A DNA stretch of 64,000 nucleotides from Edaphochlamys debaryana (taxonomy: Eukaryota > Chlorophyta > Chlorophyceae > Chlamydomonadales). Below are positions 23,639 to 35,845 of the stretch, one piece after another (the stretch's first letter is position 1; every line of letters begins with the position of its first letter). The DNA lies in the NCBI GenBank assembly GCA_016858145.1, contig JAEHOE010000003.1, forward strand, positions 2,356,001-2,420,000. The letters are read 5' to 3'. The translations under genes were made by a program, and so were the position numbers. The notes below the pieces were generated by a model. It was not told the DNA's origin. It did no database searches and saw only the letters and a list, made by a program, of their open reading frames with translations.

Positions 23639-26600
23639 TCACTGCAGGCTGCAGCAGCCCTCGGCGGCCGCGGGCACCACGCTCTTGACGGCGGCGCTCG
23701 CTGACCCGGGGCGCTTGGGCCCCAGCTCGATGAGGTCGGGCTTGGTCTCCTTGGCCACCTCCTCCAGCATCTGGGGGTGGGTGGGTAGGGGGGGTCGAGG
23801 GGGTAACGGGGGGCTTCACACAAGTGACACAAACTGCCCTCGCCCCTCCTCGCGGCACGGGCCAGCGGCGCAGAATCGAGGCCTCCCCAGCTGCCCGTTT
23901 CCCGCCCCTCCCCAGCTGCCCGTTTCCCCCAAACCGGTGCCCCCTCGCTGTTCCCCGCACCCCCTCACACCTCGATGACCTCCGTGAACTCCGGCCGCGC
24001 CTCGTAGTCCGCCCCCCAGCACGTCTCCACCAGCTGCTTCAGCTTGGCAGGCACCACCTGGCGTGGGGGGGGTGGGTGGATGGGCGGAACGAGCACATCA
24101 GGGGGCTGCCAACAAGCCGGTCCAGGCATGCACACACGCGCACTCCTGCCCTCGCCCGCCCGCTTCACTCTGTAACAACAAAGGGTGCCCAGCAGACCCG
24201 CTCTCCGCTCCTCACATCAAAATAGAGATCGCATCCCCTTCCCACACACCCCACCCACTCGCCGAAGGCCGACGGCGCTAACAACCAGCACCTTCCCCAA
24301 GCCCAATTCCCCCTGTTCGCACCCCCACCCACCCCAGGGCCCCACCTGGTCGTGGCGGTTGGTGGCTCCCCACGTGGGCCTCAGGCCCTTGAGCGCCGCC
24401 GCGCGGGCCGCCTCGATGGGGTCCATGTTCCAGTAGGGGGGCAGGCCCTCGAACAGCTGGAAGCAGATCATGGCGAAGCTGCGGGAAGGTGGTGGGGAGG
24501 TGGGGGAAGGTGGGTTCGGTTTGGAGCTTGAACACGGGAAAGGGTGGGGGAGCGAGGGGACCGAGGGAATCATGGGATGAGCTGGGCGGGTCCCCCGAGG
24601 CCCGTGACAGAGCCCCCAGCCCCCGTCCGGCCCCCAGCCCCCCCCCCCGCAGGCCCGATCCTCACCTGTACACGTCCACCTTGTTGTTGTAGGGCTCATG
24701 CCGGAACACCTGGGGGGGAGGGACGGGGAGGAAGGGGGATAAGCAGGGGAGAGGGGAACGCGTGACTAAGCGTCCTGATTACCTCAGGTCCCTCCTTGCT
24801 GCGTCCAGCCGTGCCTTCATCCCTTGACCTTCCCATCAGCCATCCCCGGTCCTTCCCCGCGGCTTGCCCCCTTGGCCCACCTCCGGTGCCATGTAGCGGT
24901 ACGAGCCCGTCTCGCCTGTGGGGGACAGTCGGGAGCGGTCAACATGCGGATGGGGTGGCAGCAACATGGGGGGTCCACCCCAACTGGCGGTTCACCCTCC
25001 CCTCCTGCTCCGGGCCCCGTCCTGCCCACAGCTCAAGGCATCGCAAAGCGCTCCCTTGCCTTAGGCCCCCGCCCTCACGTTCTACCCCCGCTCCCCGCCC
25101 TCCTCTCTACCCCCGCTCCCCGGCCCCCTCACTGCCCTCTACACCCGCCCCACCCGTCAGCTTGTAGCGCTCCGTTGCCTTGGTGGGGTCCCCGTGGCTG
25201 CTGGCCCCGCCCTGGTAGGAGGGGTTGCCTGGGGGCAGGGGGAGAGGGGAGGACACGGCGCGTGTGTGCTCAGCGTCGTTCATGGTAGCAAGTGGAGAGC
25301 AGCGACGGGTTGGTGGGGGGGCAGGCGGGAGGGGGTAGGTGGGCGCCACTCAGAGGGCCCCGCAGCCGGCGTGGGCGCGTGCTTCCCCCACACACGCGAC
25401 TCGTGACCGTCCACGCACCCGCCGAGTTGGCCCGGCCGTTGAGCACAGAGTTGTCGGGCGTGTTGTCCAGCGAGCCGCGGTTGTTGTGGCGCTTGGGCTT
25501 GTTGAGCTTGAGCGACTTGGACAGACCGAAGTCAGCGATCTTGAGAACCTGGGGGAGGGGGTGTACGGGTGTGCGTGTGTTTGGGCCAGGCGGCGTGCGT
25601 GAATGGCTGCTCGGGGTGTGGGAGGGGCGTGGTGCCAAGTGAGGGACTTCGCGCGCCAAGCCCGCCCACACACCCCTTCCCAGTTCGCCCGCCCACCCCG
25701 TGCTCTCCACCCCCCATCCGCCACTCTCCTCCCCGCTCCTCTCCTCCCGGCCGCTCACCCCCATCTCCTCTTGGCACAGCATGCGGTGCAGCGACGAGAA
25801 GACCTTGGGCCCCCCGATCATGAGGTTGGCGGGCTTGAGGTCGCGGTGGATGACGGCCTGGGGGGTGGGAGGGCAGGGTGGGGTTTGGGGTGGGGTTTGG
25901 GTGTGGGGTGCTGGGAGGGGACGGAGGCACCCACGGGCCCCGTCCACGGCCCCTCCGAAGCCCCCCTTCCTCCCCTCCCTGACCCACAACCACGCCCTCC
26001 TCCCTCAACCCAGCCCTGACCCTCCCTCAACCCGGCCCTGCCCCTCCCCCCCACCCCTCCCCCCCACCTGCGGGCTCCGGTTGTGCAGGTAGGCCAGCCC
26101 CCGGGCCATGTCCAGCGCCAGCTGCACCGCCCGCCACATGCCGGGGAAGCGCTGGCCCTTGAACAGGTCGGCGAGGGAGCCGCCCACCTGGGGGGAGGGG
26201 GGGAGAGGGGGGTTGGGGAAGGGTGGGAAGGTCGGCGAGTGGGCCTCGGCGCCCCCTGGAACCCAGCCATGGGTCCATGAAGCATGTCCGGCAGAGGCCT
26301 GACGCCCCGGCCCTGGTCCCCGCGCACCGCGGTTCCCGGCCCCCGGGGCTCCCTGCCTTCCCACCCTCCCACAATCCCACCCACCATGTACTCCGTCACG
26401 ATCATGAAGGGCGTCTGCTTGGTGACCGCACCCAGGAACTGCACCTGCGGGGGGGAGGGGGGACGCGGGCACGGGCGAGGAGGGGTGAGGAGGGACACGG
26501 AAGAGGGCTGCAGGGCCCCACACCCCCACTCTGCAATGCCCTAGCCTCCCGTACGGTGCCCCGCCTGACCCTTCCGACCCCTCCAAATACACGGGCGCCG

Positions 26601-29205
26601 CCGTACGGCACCGCTGCCGTACTGTCGTACCGTGTGCGGGTGGTGCACCTTCTGCAGCACGTTGAGCTCCGTACGAAAGTCCCCCAGCGCCACCGCCCCC
26701 GTCTCTTTGAGCACCTTGACGGCCACCAGCGTGCCTTCGTCGTGGAAGGGGGGAGGGGGGCGCAAAGAGAGAGGAGGGTGGAGGAAGGCCCACTGATGAG
26801 GACATACCGTATCGCCTAGACCTCTAGACGAGGCCCTGAGAGAACCTCGAGCTGCCCAGCCGGACCCCGGACTCCCGCTCTGGGGGCCGTCACCCCAAGG
26901 GGAGGTGGGGGCACGGGTCAGCAGCCGGGGCAGGGGGCCAGATAACGGCCCCCTGCCCCGGCTGCTGACCCGTGCCCCCACCTCCCCCTAGGGCAGCCGC
27001 ATGCCCATTCGCAGACGTGCGTCTGCAGGGCTGCGGGCCGCGGCAGCCGGCCCTTCGCTCCGTGCTCGGGTGCCCAGCCCGTACCCCCCCCCCCGGTCCC
27101 CCCGGGCAGGACCACCGCTGTCTACCCCGGCAACCCCGCCTCGCCCCAACCCCGTTTCGTCGCGTTGCGAGACCCGAGGCAGCACCGCGGCCCCTGCCTG
27201 TCCTACCCGGCAGCCACCCGCCAGCCCCGCCGCACCACAGCGGCTGAGCGCTCGGCTGCCGACGCGTCTGCCCGGGCCCGTCCCCCAGCCCCGCCGGCCC
27301 CAGACAGCTCTCGTGCCTGGAGCCCCAACGCCCTTCCTCTCCCCGTGGCCCTCGCCAGCCTGCAGCCTCTGCTGCACGCCATTGGTACGACACCCCTGGC
27401 CTCCCCGGCCTCCATTCCCGCCCCTACTGCTGCCGGCGTTGCGCCGGGCCATCTGGGTCGGGCCTCTCGCACCGACCCTGGGCCAGCCCCTCCGTCCCTG
27501 CAGCCCGGCCGGCCCCAGGGCCTGCCTCAGAGCCCAGCGCTGCGGCCCCTGCTACTGCAGACCGCCCCCGCCGCAGCCCCGCGGCCCCACCGTTCCAGTT
27601 GGCCTTGTAAACCACTCCGAACTCGCCCTCGCCTGCAAAGACACGTTGTCGTTGAGGGATGGGGGGGGAGTAAAGCTTCAGGCAGGCGGACGCAGCACTT
27701 CAGCCCCGGCGCCAAAGCCTCCGCCCCCCGGCTCCCCGCTCAACCCAAATTAAGGCCCAAGGCCCAACGACGCCGGTCCCGCCCGGATCTGGATCTGCTC
27801 TGGATCCTGGATCTCACCGATCTTCTCGTTGAGCTTGATGGTGATGGGGTCGATCTCCCACTCGGGGTCGTAGTCCGTGAAGATGCGGACGTTGCCGGCC
27901 AGTGGGGAGTCGGCCAGATCCACCAGGTTGCCCTCCTTGTCCAGGACCTGACAGGGGTGGAGGGTGGAGGGGTGGAGGGGTAGAGGAGGGAGGGGTGCGG
28001 TGGTCAGGAGTGGGGGCGTGAAGGCGTAGTGCGGGACTCCCTGGGGATGATGATGGCGGGATTTCCTGGCGGCTCCCGGTTCGCCCTTCGTTCGAAGTCT
28101 TTCGCCGCGGCCGCTGGGTACGTGCGGTACGTGCGCGCCCCGACGCACACGCTCCCACCGGCCCGCACCACCCCAGCCGCCGGCCCCACCTTGCCCCCCC
28201 TCTGGATGAGGAGCGTGGCCAGGTCTCCGTGGTCGCCTCGAACCGCGTCCTGGGGGTCAAAGTCGGGTGGGGACACGGGGGTGTTGAAGCGGAGAAGGCA
28301 GGCCGCCGGCTGCTAAGGATGGAGCAGATGCTACAGTTCATGTGGAGACACAGCCATGATTAGGGCATAGACGGCCATGGAAGTATAGGGCCGGGGGGGA
28401 GATAGCTGCAGGGGAAGAGGCTAGAGGGTCCTCCGGCCGGGCCAGTGCAAGCGCGCGGGGCGCACCTCGAGGGGCGTCCGCTTGAAGCGGTCGATGGGGT
28501 TGACGTCCGCGCCGTGATCCAGCAGCCACAGCATGACGGAGAAGGCACCTTCTGCGGCCGCCAGATGCCTGCGGGGAAGGAGCGGGGAGGGATTGGCCAA
28601 TTGCCCCCGGCCCGTTAGGACGAAACGGCGGGCCTGAGATTCCTTTTCGCAGTGGCGGCAGGTGGCCAGGGGCCCTTCTCGTGCGTGCCGCGCATACGGT
28701 CGCTCCCGGACGACCGGCTCACATGGGAGTCCGCTTGTCGTAGTCGCAGCATGAGGTGTCCTTGATCTGCGGTGGAAACAGGAGGCAGCTCGGTCACCGG
28801 CTGACATGCGGGCCGTCATGACCAACGCCACAAAACCCACGCGCTCCCGCGACGCGGGTCGCTGTCCAGGTCGCTTGTGAGTGTCCTTCAGTTAGAAATG
28901 CGCGCTCTACGTCGCCACACTTCGCGCGTCCCCGAGCGCTGACTCCGTGGAAAAGCTGATTCCTAGTCCACTCACGTTCAGCCCCCATGCGTGGATGATT
29001 TTTTTACACCGGTACAGGTCTCCAACGCTGGCGAAGAAGAGCAGCTCGGTGATAGCCTGCAGGCGCGCAGGTCAACAGCAATCAACATGCCTGTTTCTTT
29101 CTGAGCGCTGACCCGCAGCCCAGACTGCACCTGTCGGCGTGCTGCATTCTCGCCGTGCAGCGAATCCTGTTCAGGGCCTGGCGGCTGAGCCGGGGCAGGT
29201 GGCAT
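23639..29205 (-). CDS. Ankyrin-repeat Raf-like/ILK-type protein kinase
   Basis: Eighteen exons join in phase: 29205-29131, 29056-28976, 28766-28723, 28568-28466, 28249-28190, 27947-27818, 27632-27591, 26734-26631, 26444-26385, 26187-26068, 25857-25759, 25548-25419, 25228-25154, 24915-24881, 24709-24666, 24478-24346, 24057-23971, 23770-23639 (517 aa). Residues 26-121 are ankyrin repeats (RTPMHLAAAEG, LLDHGADVN). The kinase domain follows: G-loop GEGEFGVVYKA (165), VAVK (Lys185), HRDLKPANLM (Asp279), DFGLSKS (Asp312), GETGSYRYMAPE and a terminal ARPEF. This arrangement is that of plant group C MAPKKK/ILK and VH1-interacting kinases, which act in signalling. All catalytic residues are present. 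The HRD-to-DFG spacing is about 14 residues longer than usual. The first exon is the least certain. Confidence 0.88.
26899..26987. repeat. Perfect 41-bp inverted repeat with 7-nt loop, inside a kinase intron
   Basis: Bases 26899-26939 and 26947-26987 are exact reverse complements around the loop AGATAAC (26940-26946). The element lies in the largest intron (26735-27590) of the kinase gene. Arms are very GC-rich. Its transcript would fold into a near-perfect hairpin. Confidence 0.9.
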
Positions 29206-30170
29206 CCTCTGTCAGGGCACGTTGTGCCGCCACGACCAGGTTGAGCGTAACTCCGGCTGCACAAGCCTTCGAAAGTATCGCCTCTTTCAATCCCGGCAGC
29301 GGGCTCTGCGCCTCCGCCCTCGTCGCCTGTCTGCTGACCACTGCAGAATGAGCTCCTGTCTCTGCCGGCAATTCAGTCGCTGTCAGTGTGCGTGCTAAGG
29401 TTGCGTCTTGAGGAATTATAGCCAAGTGGCAGCCTAGGGCTGGCAGAACTGAGCGGGGCCCTGCGAGGTGCTTGCAACTCGGTGCTCGAGCGCGTTGGGT
29501 CGCGAGGCCAAAGACCGTAGACCTTCGACGTGCAGCAAATGCGTGTGTTCGGGGCGCTACCAAACCGACGTGCTGGCACGGCGCAAGCACATGGCCTCCC
29601 TCCCACATGATGAGCAGTACGCGTGATGCTCCACAGGTTCCACACCGGCAAAAGCGCGCGCTTGCCCGCGTAGCTTGCCGCGCAAGCCCACAAGCAATTA
29701 CCAGGCCACACAAACTGATACCTTGACAAGCGCTCAAGCAATTCCCGAGCGCGACGACACGCGCTGCCACACCCCCGCCGTTGGCGCTCGGCCCCACTTG
29801 CCCTTTCCCCTGCCTCCTGGCTGGCTGGCTGGCTGCAGCGTGCCCGGCGGTCCCGAACGCCCGGCCCCTCTTGACCCCCGCCCCCCTCCCGGACTCGCTC
29901 AAACCGTTTCACCACCACCGGCCGCTGGGTGCAGATGTCCACGCTCAGCCGGGCATCGCGAAGAGTCAAGCGACCCTCACGCGCAATACAGCTCTCGCCT
30001 GAGTGAGCCACTGAGAGGCATCTGGCTGACGCGGGCAATCCCACACCGGCGTGCCGCAACCCCGCCTGGTCCCTCCTCGGCCTCCACGCACGTGCGTGCA
30101 GCCTCCGCCGTCCCTTTGTCGCCCTAGTCCTGCCCTAGTGGTTCAGTACTGTCGCTGATGTCAGGTGTTG
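29206..30170. other. Kinase upstream region
   Basis: It precedes the kinase start on the minus strand and should contain its promoter. No gene recognised. CTGG repeats occur near 29819-29835. Confidence 0.35.
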
Positions 30171-30376
30171 GCAGGCCGGCGCAGAGCTCAACGCACCAGC
30201 GGCACACGCCCCGCCGCCCCGCCCGGGCCGCGGCCAGCAGCACGCGGCCCCAGTCCACCCCCGACGGCAAGCGGACTGCCTCGGACACGAGCCACTGGCA
30301 CGTGCCCAGGGCACCGGCGCCGGCAGCGGCTTCGAGGTCGCCTTGGCTGGGGGCCAAGCCCGCTGCCGTCAGCGCT
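30171..30376 (-). pseudogene. 206-bp remnant of an ankyrin/F-box-like gene
   Basis: This block matches 38183-38388, within exon 1 of the ankyrin gene at 36229-38732, without gaps and with about four mismatches by eye. It encodes AALGTCQ-type sequence, e.g. GALGTCQWLVSEAVRLPSGV and AARAGRRGVCRWCVE, in a frame that stays open on both sides (30456-30124, 110 codons). The flanking parts of the parent gene, including the F-box-like start, remaining repeats and later exons, are absent. I therefore read it as a degenerate copy left after duplication, or a recent insertion or conversion tract. Expression of a 110-residue chimeric peptide cannot be excluded. Confidence 0.8.
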
Positions 30377-31817
30377 AAAAGGAATGGGGACTTACCGTCT
30401 CGTCCGTCTGAGCCAGCTGCCGCTGTTGGAAGAGCAGTGAAGCCAGCCTGCGTCACTCCTGTCCGCGCAGATCCGTGGCCCTAGGTTAGGTGGACGGGCA
30501 TAGGAGGGGCCCCAGACGTGGACGGGCATGCCAACGCAACCGGGTGGGCCCTGGGCCCTGGGCCCCTGGCACTGCAGGGGCCCCAGGAGGTGCAGCAGGC
30601 CCGCTCAAGGACTCACATGAGTCACACCGCCTTCGCCCACATGGCCGACTAGCGAGTAGGCCAGAAGAGTGGTGGGGGTTGTGTGCGTCGTGCGCCCTGG
30701 GGCCAATGTCCATACCGGAAGGGCAATCGACGAGTGCGAACCTTCGAACCCACGAACCCTTCCCTGCGCAGATTAAAGGGCCAAAGGCTGCGGGCGATCT
30801 GCCCCTCCGGGGGAACGAACACGCTCTGCTAGCGACTAGTAGGGCCACCCCCTCTGTCCCTCCATGCATGCTCCCCGTTTACCCCCGGCCGCCGCGCTTG
30901 CAGCAGTCCCTTGCTGCGTGTCCTTCGTCTGCGCTTTATGGCACACCCGCAGCCTTCGTCACGGCACCTTCGGGACCCGCGGGTAGACGGGGTTTTGCGG
31001 TTGGGTTCGTCGTTCGTGGCGCTAGTTGGCGCTCGACTGCTTGCGTAGTCCTGAGTCATCACGGCCTCTGCGGGTCGTCCCGGAACCCGGGTAGTCCAGC
31101 GCTCCTACTAGGTGAACGATCGAGGGCAGTTGGGGCCGCGCCAACGGCGGCGGGAGAAGGGTGCGAGGCGGCGGGGATGGACCCGAAGGGGCAGCACGCC
31201 AACTGTCGGGACCTGTGTCCCCTGATGCGGTTGCCTGCGCTCAGGCAGCAGGTCGGGCGCCCACATCTCGTCGAGGGCGTCCAGGCTGTCGGTGTCAGCG
31301 TATAACGGCAAACGGGGCGAGGGGGGCAAGGCAGGCTGCGGGGAGGTTGCGGGAGCCCTGCTGACACTTCGCAGCTTCTCAGGTGGCGGCAGTTGGACAC
31401 AGAAGACTAACACGCTTCCTCGAAACGCAATCACCTATGTTGCCAAACCTGCAACTGTCAGCAGGGCAAGCGCGCTGGTCGGGAGAAGCCCGCGAGTCGG
31501 ACAACGGCGACAATCGAATGCAGTCGAGAGTATTATGCACGGCAATTCCAGCAGGCGCTATGTAAAGGCCCTCGGCGCTGGCTGGTGTTATACGCTCAAG
31601 ACATAGCCTTGCGCTTCTTACCCAACAGCGGCCCAAATTCAAACACCAGGAGCGCAGTCGTTGGTGAGCGTGCGCCTGTGTGCGTGCCGCGTGCCGAAGC
31701 ATACTTGCCGACTGCAAAACGACACCAGATCTTGCCTGATGCTACGCAGAGCTCACCTGTGAGTTGCACGTCCCTCCCCGCGTCCTCGACGTGAGCGGCG
31801 GAGCGGTTGAATTCGCA
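30377..31817. other. Upstream region of haloperoxidase-like gene A, nothing recognised
   Basis: It leads up to the start of gene A. No protein family, tRNA or clear promoter element was seen. Confidence 0.35.
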
Positions 31818-34800
31818 ATGCGCGCCATGGCCACCCTCGCGACGGCTCCACCCGGCGCGATCGCCGTCCTGGTGCTGGTTCTGATCGGCGCGCCTTGCTG
31901 GGCCTGCGCGTCTGGCAATTGGGGCATCCCCGGCAACGTGGTTGCGGGCCGCACCGACCAGGGACCTCCTCAGCGATGCCTGCCACCGCCGAGCCCTCCC
32001 AACCTGGAAGCTCCCTATGACGTCTTCGACCAGCTCCTCTTCAACGGCCTGGGCTACCTGGTTGCGCGGGTACGTCGGCGACGGTTAGCTAGAGCCCACT
32101 GAGGCATGCAGCACGGCAGCTGCGTGCGTGGCGGGTTTGGGCACGCGCATTCGACACGGTTCGACTGCGTTCGATTAGTGGCCCCGCAACGTACCCGGCC
32201 CCTCGGCGGGCTCCGCCCCTTGAAGGCAAGCGCATTAGCCACCGCAACCTGCTCCTTAGTACTGAACCCCTCCCCGTCACCTCGATACTAATTGTGAACC
32301 CGGGCCCCCCGCCCGCGCGCCCCTCGTCGTGATGCCCCGGAGCACAGTCCGGCGCCCAGCCCCTCTTTGCCAACATGAACGCGTTCTCGCTGGCTGCGTG
32401 GAACGCCATCGCACCGTACGACTGCTCCGCCCTGCCTGCAATTGACACTGGCATCCCCAGGTGCGAGCATTCATGCATGCACGCAGCTGGGTGCGGCCTG
32501 GCTCGGCCTTCCCCACGCCCATCCAGCCCGCCGAACCGGCAGGGCACCTCAGGGGAAAGGGTATCAGTCTATCAGATCAGCACACACAGTACCTGCTAAC
32601 GCCTGCTTATCTTAATCCTTCCTCATACGTTGCTCCACTCCACCGTCCCCCCCTCACCACCGCAGGCGCCCGAGCCCCCAGCGCACCCAGATCAACCGCA
32701 ACCGCGCCGTCGCCGCCGCCCTGGTTCGGATCCAGGAACTCGTGGACCCGCCCCTGGCCGCCCTCTCCCGCCAGCTCATGTCCGCCTCCACCCCCGCGGG
32801 CGCCTTCCTGCTGGCCCCCCCCGGCTGCTCCGCCCCCGGCACCAGCAAGTACAACACACCCGAGTGCGTGGGCATTCGGGCGGCGGAGGTGACCTACGCA
32901 TTCGCGCAGGTGCGTGCATCCGCATGCGGGAGGGGCGGGGGCCAAAGGAAAGCCGCGGGGCAGGACAGGGGCGTGGGGCAGGGCAGGACATACAGGGGCG
33001 CACGTGGGGCGCGCGGTGTAACAGGAAGATTACGCCGCCGGCCTTTACAGACCCCACCCATGCATGTGCCCAAGGAGGAGTACCACGTTCTCCTGTTCCC
33101 GACACACGACCCCAGGCGAACGGCTGGAATGCCGACGGCTCCCGCACCCGCAGCTTCAACAAGGCACAGTATGAGGTGAGCGTTACGTCATGTCTCATGT
33201 CTGTTCCGCCATCCAGCACCCCTTGTCGCCTTCTCACCCCGGGTGGCCCCTCCTCTCCCGTGTGGGGGCCCCTCCTCTCCCGTGTATGCGTAGTAAGCTC
33301 ACCAGATCGCGTGCCGCCTGCCTCCCTTCCCCCCTTCCGCAGGACTACATAAACTACGTTCCCAAGAACACGCCCTGGGAGCTCACGCACCAGTGCAAGT
33401 GGCAGCCCCTGCACGAGACCGACGGCCGCGGCAAGGTGGGCTCCGGTCTCAAGGGCCTCAAGGGTCTCAAAGGGCCGGGCGTGGTGGAGGACGGTAGCTG
33501 GACCCAGGCCAATCTGATGCATGCAGTCCCTCCTCGCTCGCTCGTCCTGCAGTTCTGGATCCAGTATCCGCTGCTGTCGTACCTGAAGGATGTCGGCATG
33601 ACGCTCATCAACAAGACCGCCGAGATTGGCAGGTGCGTGAGAGGAGGAGGGGAGGGCCGCTGCTGCTAGCTGTTGCCGCGAACGTGCCCTTGGTGCCCAC
33701 TTATCCTGGTATCCTGCTAGTGTATGTCCTGGTGTTGCGTCAACTCCTTTTTGCTTCCCCCGCAGGACCGCGCCGATGTGGGACTGCGAGAACCCTGCCG
33801 TCTACAAGGCCGAGGTGCGTGCCGCTTGCGTGCTTGGCGCGGAGGCTGACGTGGCCAGGCGGCGTGACATCCCCCGCTTGTCGTCTCCGCCTGGTCTATC
33901 ATTCTCACGTCCCTCACGGCCCTCCTCGAGCAACACCGTGCTTGCAAGCCAGGGCATGCATGCCCTCACAAGCATGCCCGCCCCGACCTTCATCCTGTCC
34001 TTTGATTTCCTCTGGTCCCCCTCACACCCATCCACCCCGCCCCTGACAAACGTACGGCAGGTGGACGAGATCCTGGCCTACTCGGCCGCGCTCAACGACA
34101 CCACCAAGACCATCACCGAGTTCATCGGGGGCCTGCCCTGGTGGCTGTTCGCCATGCAGCAGCTGAGGCAGCACAAGAACTGGTCCACCACCGACCTCTT
34201 TGCATTCAACCTGGTCCAGGTCCTGCAGGTGCGAGCGCAGCGGAGCTGCCAGTCTCTGGGCCGATAGCTAGGTTAGACGCGCGCCAGATAGAGTACTGGA
34301 CGGTTTAAAGAAAGCCAGGCGCCTGGCTTGCGCTGCGTGATGAGGAGCGTGGCCGGGGGAGGGGGCGGGAAAGGGCAGTCCATGCAGCGGCGGAAGCAAT
34401 GGGTCTGGAGAGGGTGCTTGGGTCTATTCGCCCGTCTGTCTCGCTCGTCGCGGCTGCCGCCTGCGTCGGCCACCCTCGACACGCACGTACGTCACAGCAC
34501 ATCTGTGTACGGCACCCGGCAGCCCATCCTCACTCCGCACGCACGTCCTCCCGCCGCGCAGGTTGACGCCGGTGTGATCGTACTGAAGGAGAAGATCCGT
34601 AACGATGCCGTACGCCCTGCCAGCGCCGTACGGTGGCTGTACGGCGGCAGCAACGTCACCGCGTACGGCGGCCCGGCCGTCGGCGGCACCGTCAGCCTGC
34701 CCGCCGAGTAAGGACGGGGGAAGGGAGCGAGGGTGGGGATCGATCGGCGCTGATCCTGATGCGTGCCGTGTGTGCCGTACACGCAGGGACTGGTTGCCGT

Positions 34801-35658
34801 ACCTCCTGACCTCGCCCGAGGCCGAGTACCCTTCTGGTACCGCCTGTTGGTGCCGTGTGTTCACTGAGTGAGACGGGTTTGGGGGCCACACGGGCCGTGT
34901 GGCGCACTCCGCGAGAAGCTTCGGGGGGAGGCCGGGGCAGGGCGCAGGATGGTCGTAGGGATGAAACAAATTTCCACGCCGACCCGCGACCAAGTGTTGC
35001 AGCTACTTCGCCCTAGACGGATCTGAGTTGCTGAGGGTTAGATAGCAATACTACGCTCAGTCCGGGCTTAAGCTGGCGAGGTTTGCCCAACGCAACATGG
35101 TCTGTATGGTCAGAAACCGGGGGCCTTGCCGCGGGGGCCTTGCCGCGGGGGGAAACCGCGGGGGAAACCCCGGGGGCCTTGTCGGGGGGTCCAGGACCTG
35201 CCTACGTCGGCCATCCGTGGCCCGAGGGCGTTGCCGTACTTCCTGGGGCCCACGTGTTGCCTCGCTTGCATGTGACTGCACCTTCCCCCATGCAGGCCTC
35301 CCCTTGCTTCTCACCAGGCCCCTGCCCAGCCCTCCGCCCCGCTCACCCCCTCCGCCCCCCCAGGTGGCTGCAGCTGTGGCAGGGCGGCTCGGCGACCATC
35401 TCCCCGCCCATCGTCTACGGCTGGCCGGCGGCGGGCTGCAGCCTGCGGGAGCCCGAGATGAGCCCCTCCGGCCCCACCTTCTTCAGCCTCTCCAGCATGG
35501 CCCAGTTCAGGCAGACCTGCCAGGACGCGCGCGTGATTGGCGGCGTGCACTTCCGCGCTGGCGTGACGGCCGGTGACCAGATGTGCGACGGCCTGGTGTC
35601 CGGCGCGTGGCCCAAGATCCAGCAGCTCTACCCCAAGCTGGCCGGCAACACGTGCTAG
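31818..35658 (+). CDS. Vanadium-dependent haloperoxidase/PAP2-like secreted protein, paralogue A
   Basis: Eleven exons join in phase: 31818-32069, 32348-32460, 32666-32909, 33116-33175, 33343-33435, 33553-33632, 33766-33814, 34061-34228, 34562-34707, 34787-34867, 35364-35658 (526 aa). It starts with a signal peptide. The body matches the helical vanadium chloroperoxidase/PAP2 family with its N-terminal AWNAIAPYD region, DGSRTRSFN, YVPKNTPWEL, and the vanadate pocket: Lys364 and Arg371 in KIRNDAVRP, PSG at 417-419, and Arg485 and His491 in ARVIGGVHF. The acid-base His of PSGH is Thr420. The family oxidises halides with peroxide or removes phosphate, and loss of this His makes normal halide oxidation doubtful. 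It probably acts in the secretory pathway or cell wall. A paralogue follows at 39864. Confidence 0.82.
32910..32979. repeat. Intron segment identical to 41085-41154
   Basis: The first 70 bases of this intron of gene A equal those at the same position in gene B. Confidence 0.9.
33176..33240. repeat. Intron segment identical to 41321-41385
   Basis: The first 65 bases of the next intron are also identical between A and B, while other introns do not align. Confidence 0.9.
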
Positions 35659-35840
35659 ATCCGCGTGCAACCACGTGGAGCCACGGAATGGGCCCATTCA
35701 AGGCAGGATCTTCAATGGTGATGAGCGGGGCATGCTGTAGCGTCAGAGGTTTAGTCCTTATGATCCTGCCCCACCACCGCTGGCAAGGTGATCCGCCGTT
35801 CATCCCTTCATTGTGATGTTGTGAGACGCTCGATGCACAT

Positions 35841-35845
35841 TTACA
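35841..35845 (-). terminator. Candidate TGTAA poly(A) signal for the ankyrin gene
   Basis: TTACA on plus (TGTAA on minus), about 385 bases past the ankyrin stop. Confidence 0.4.

Noticed and set aside
26899..26987. Hairpin as a transcription terminator
   Set aside because: It lies in the middle of an intron of an otherwise intact gene, and intrinsic terminators of this kind are not used by nuclear Pol II genes.
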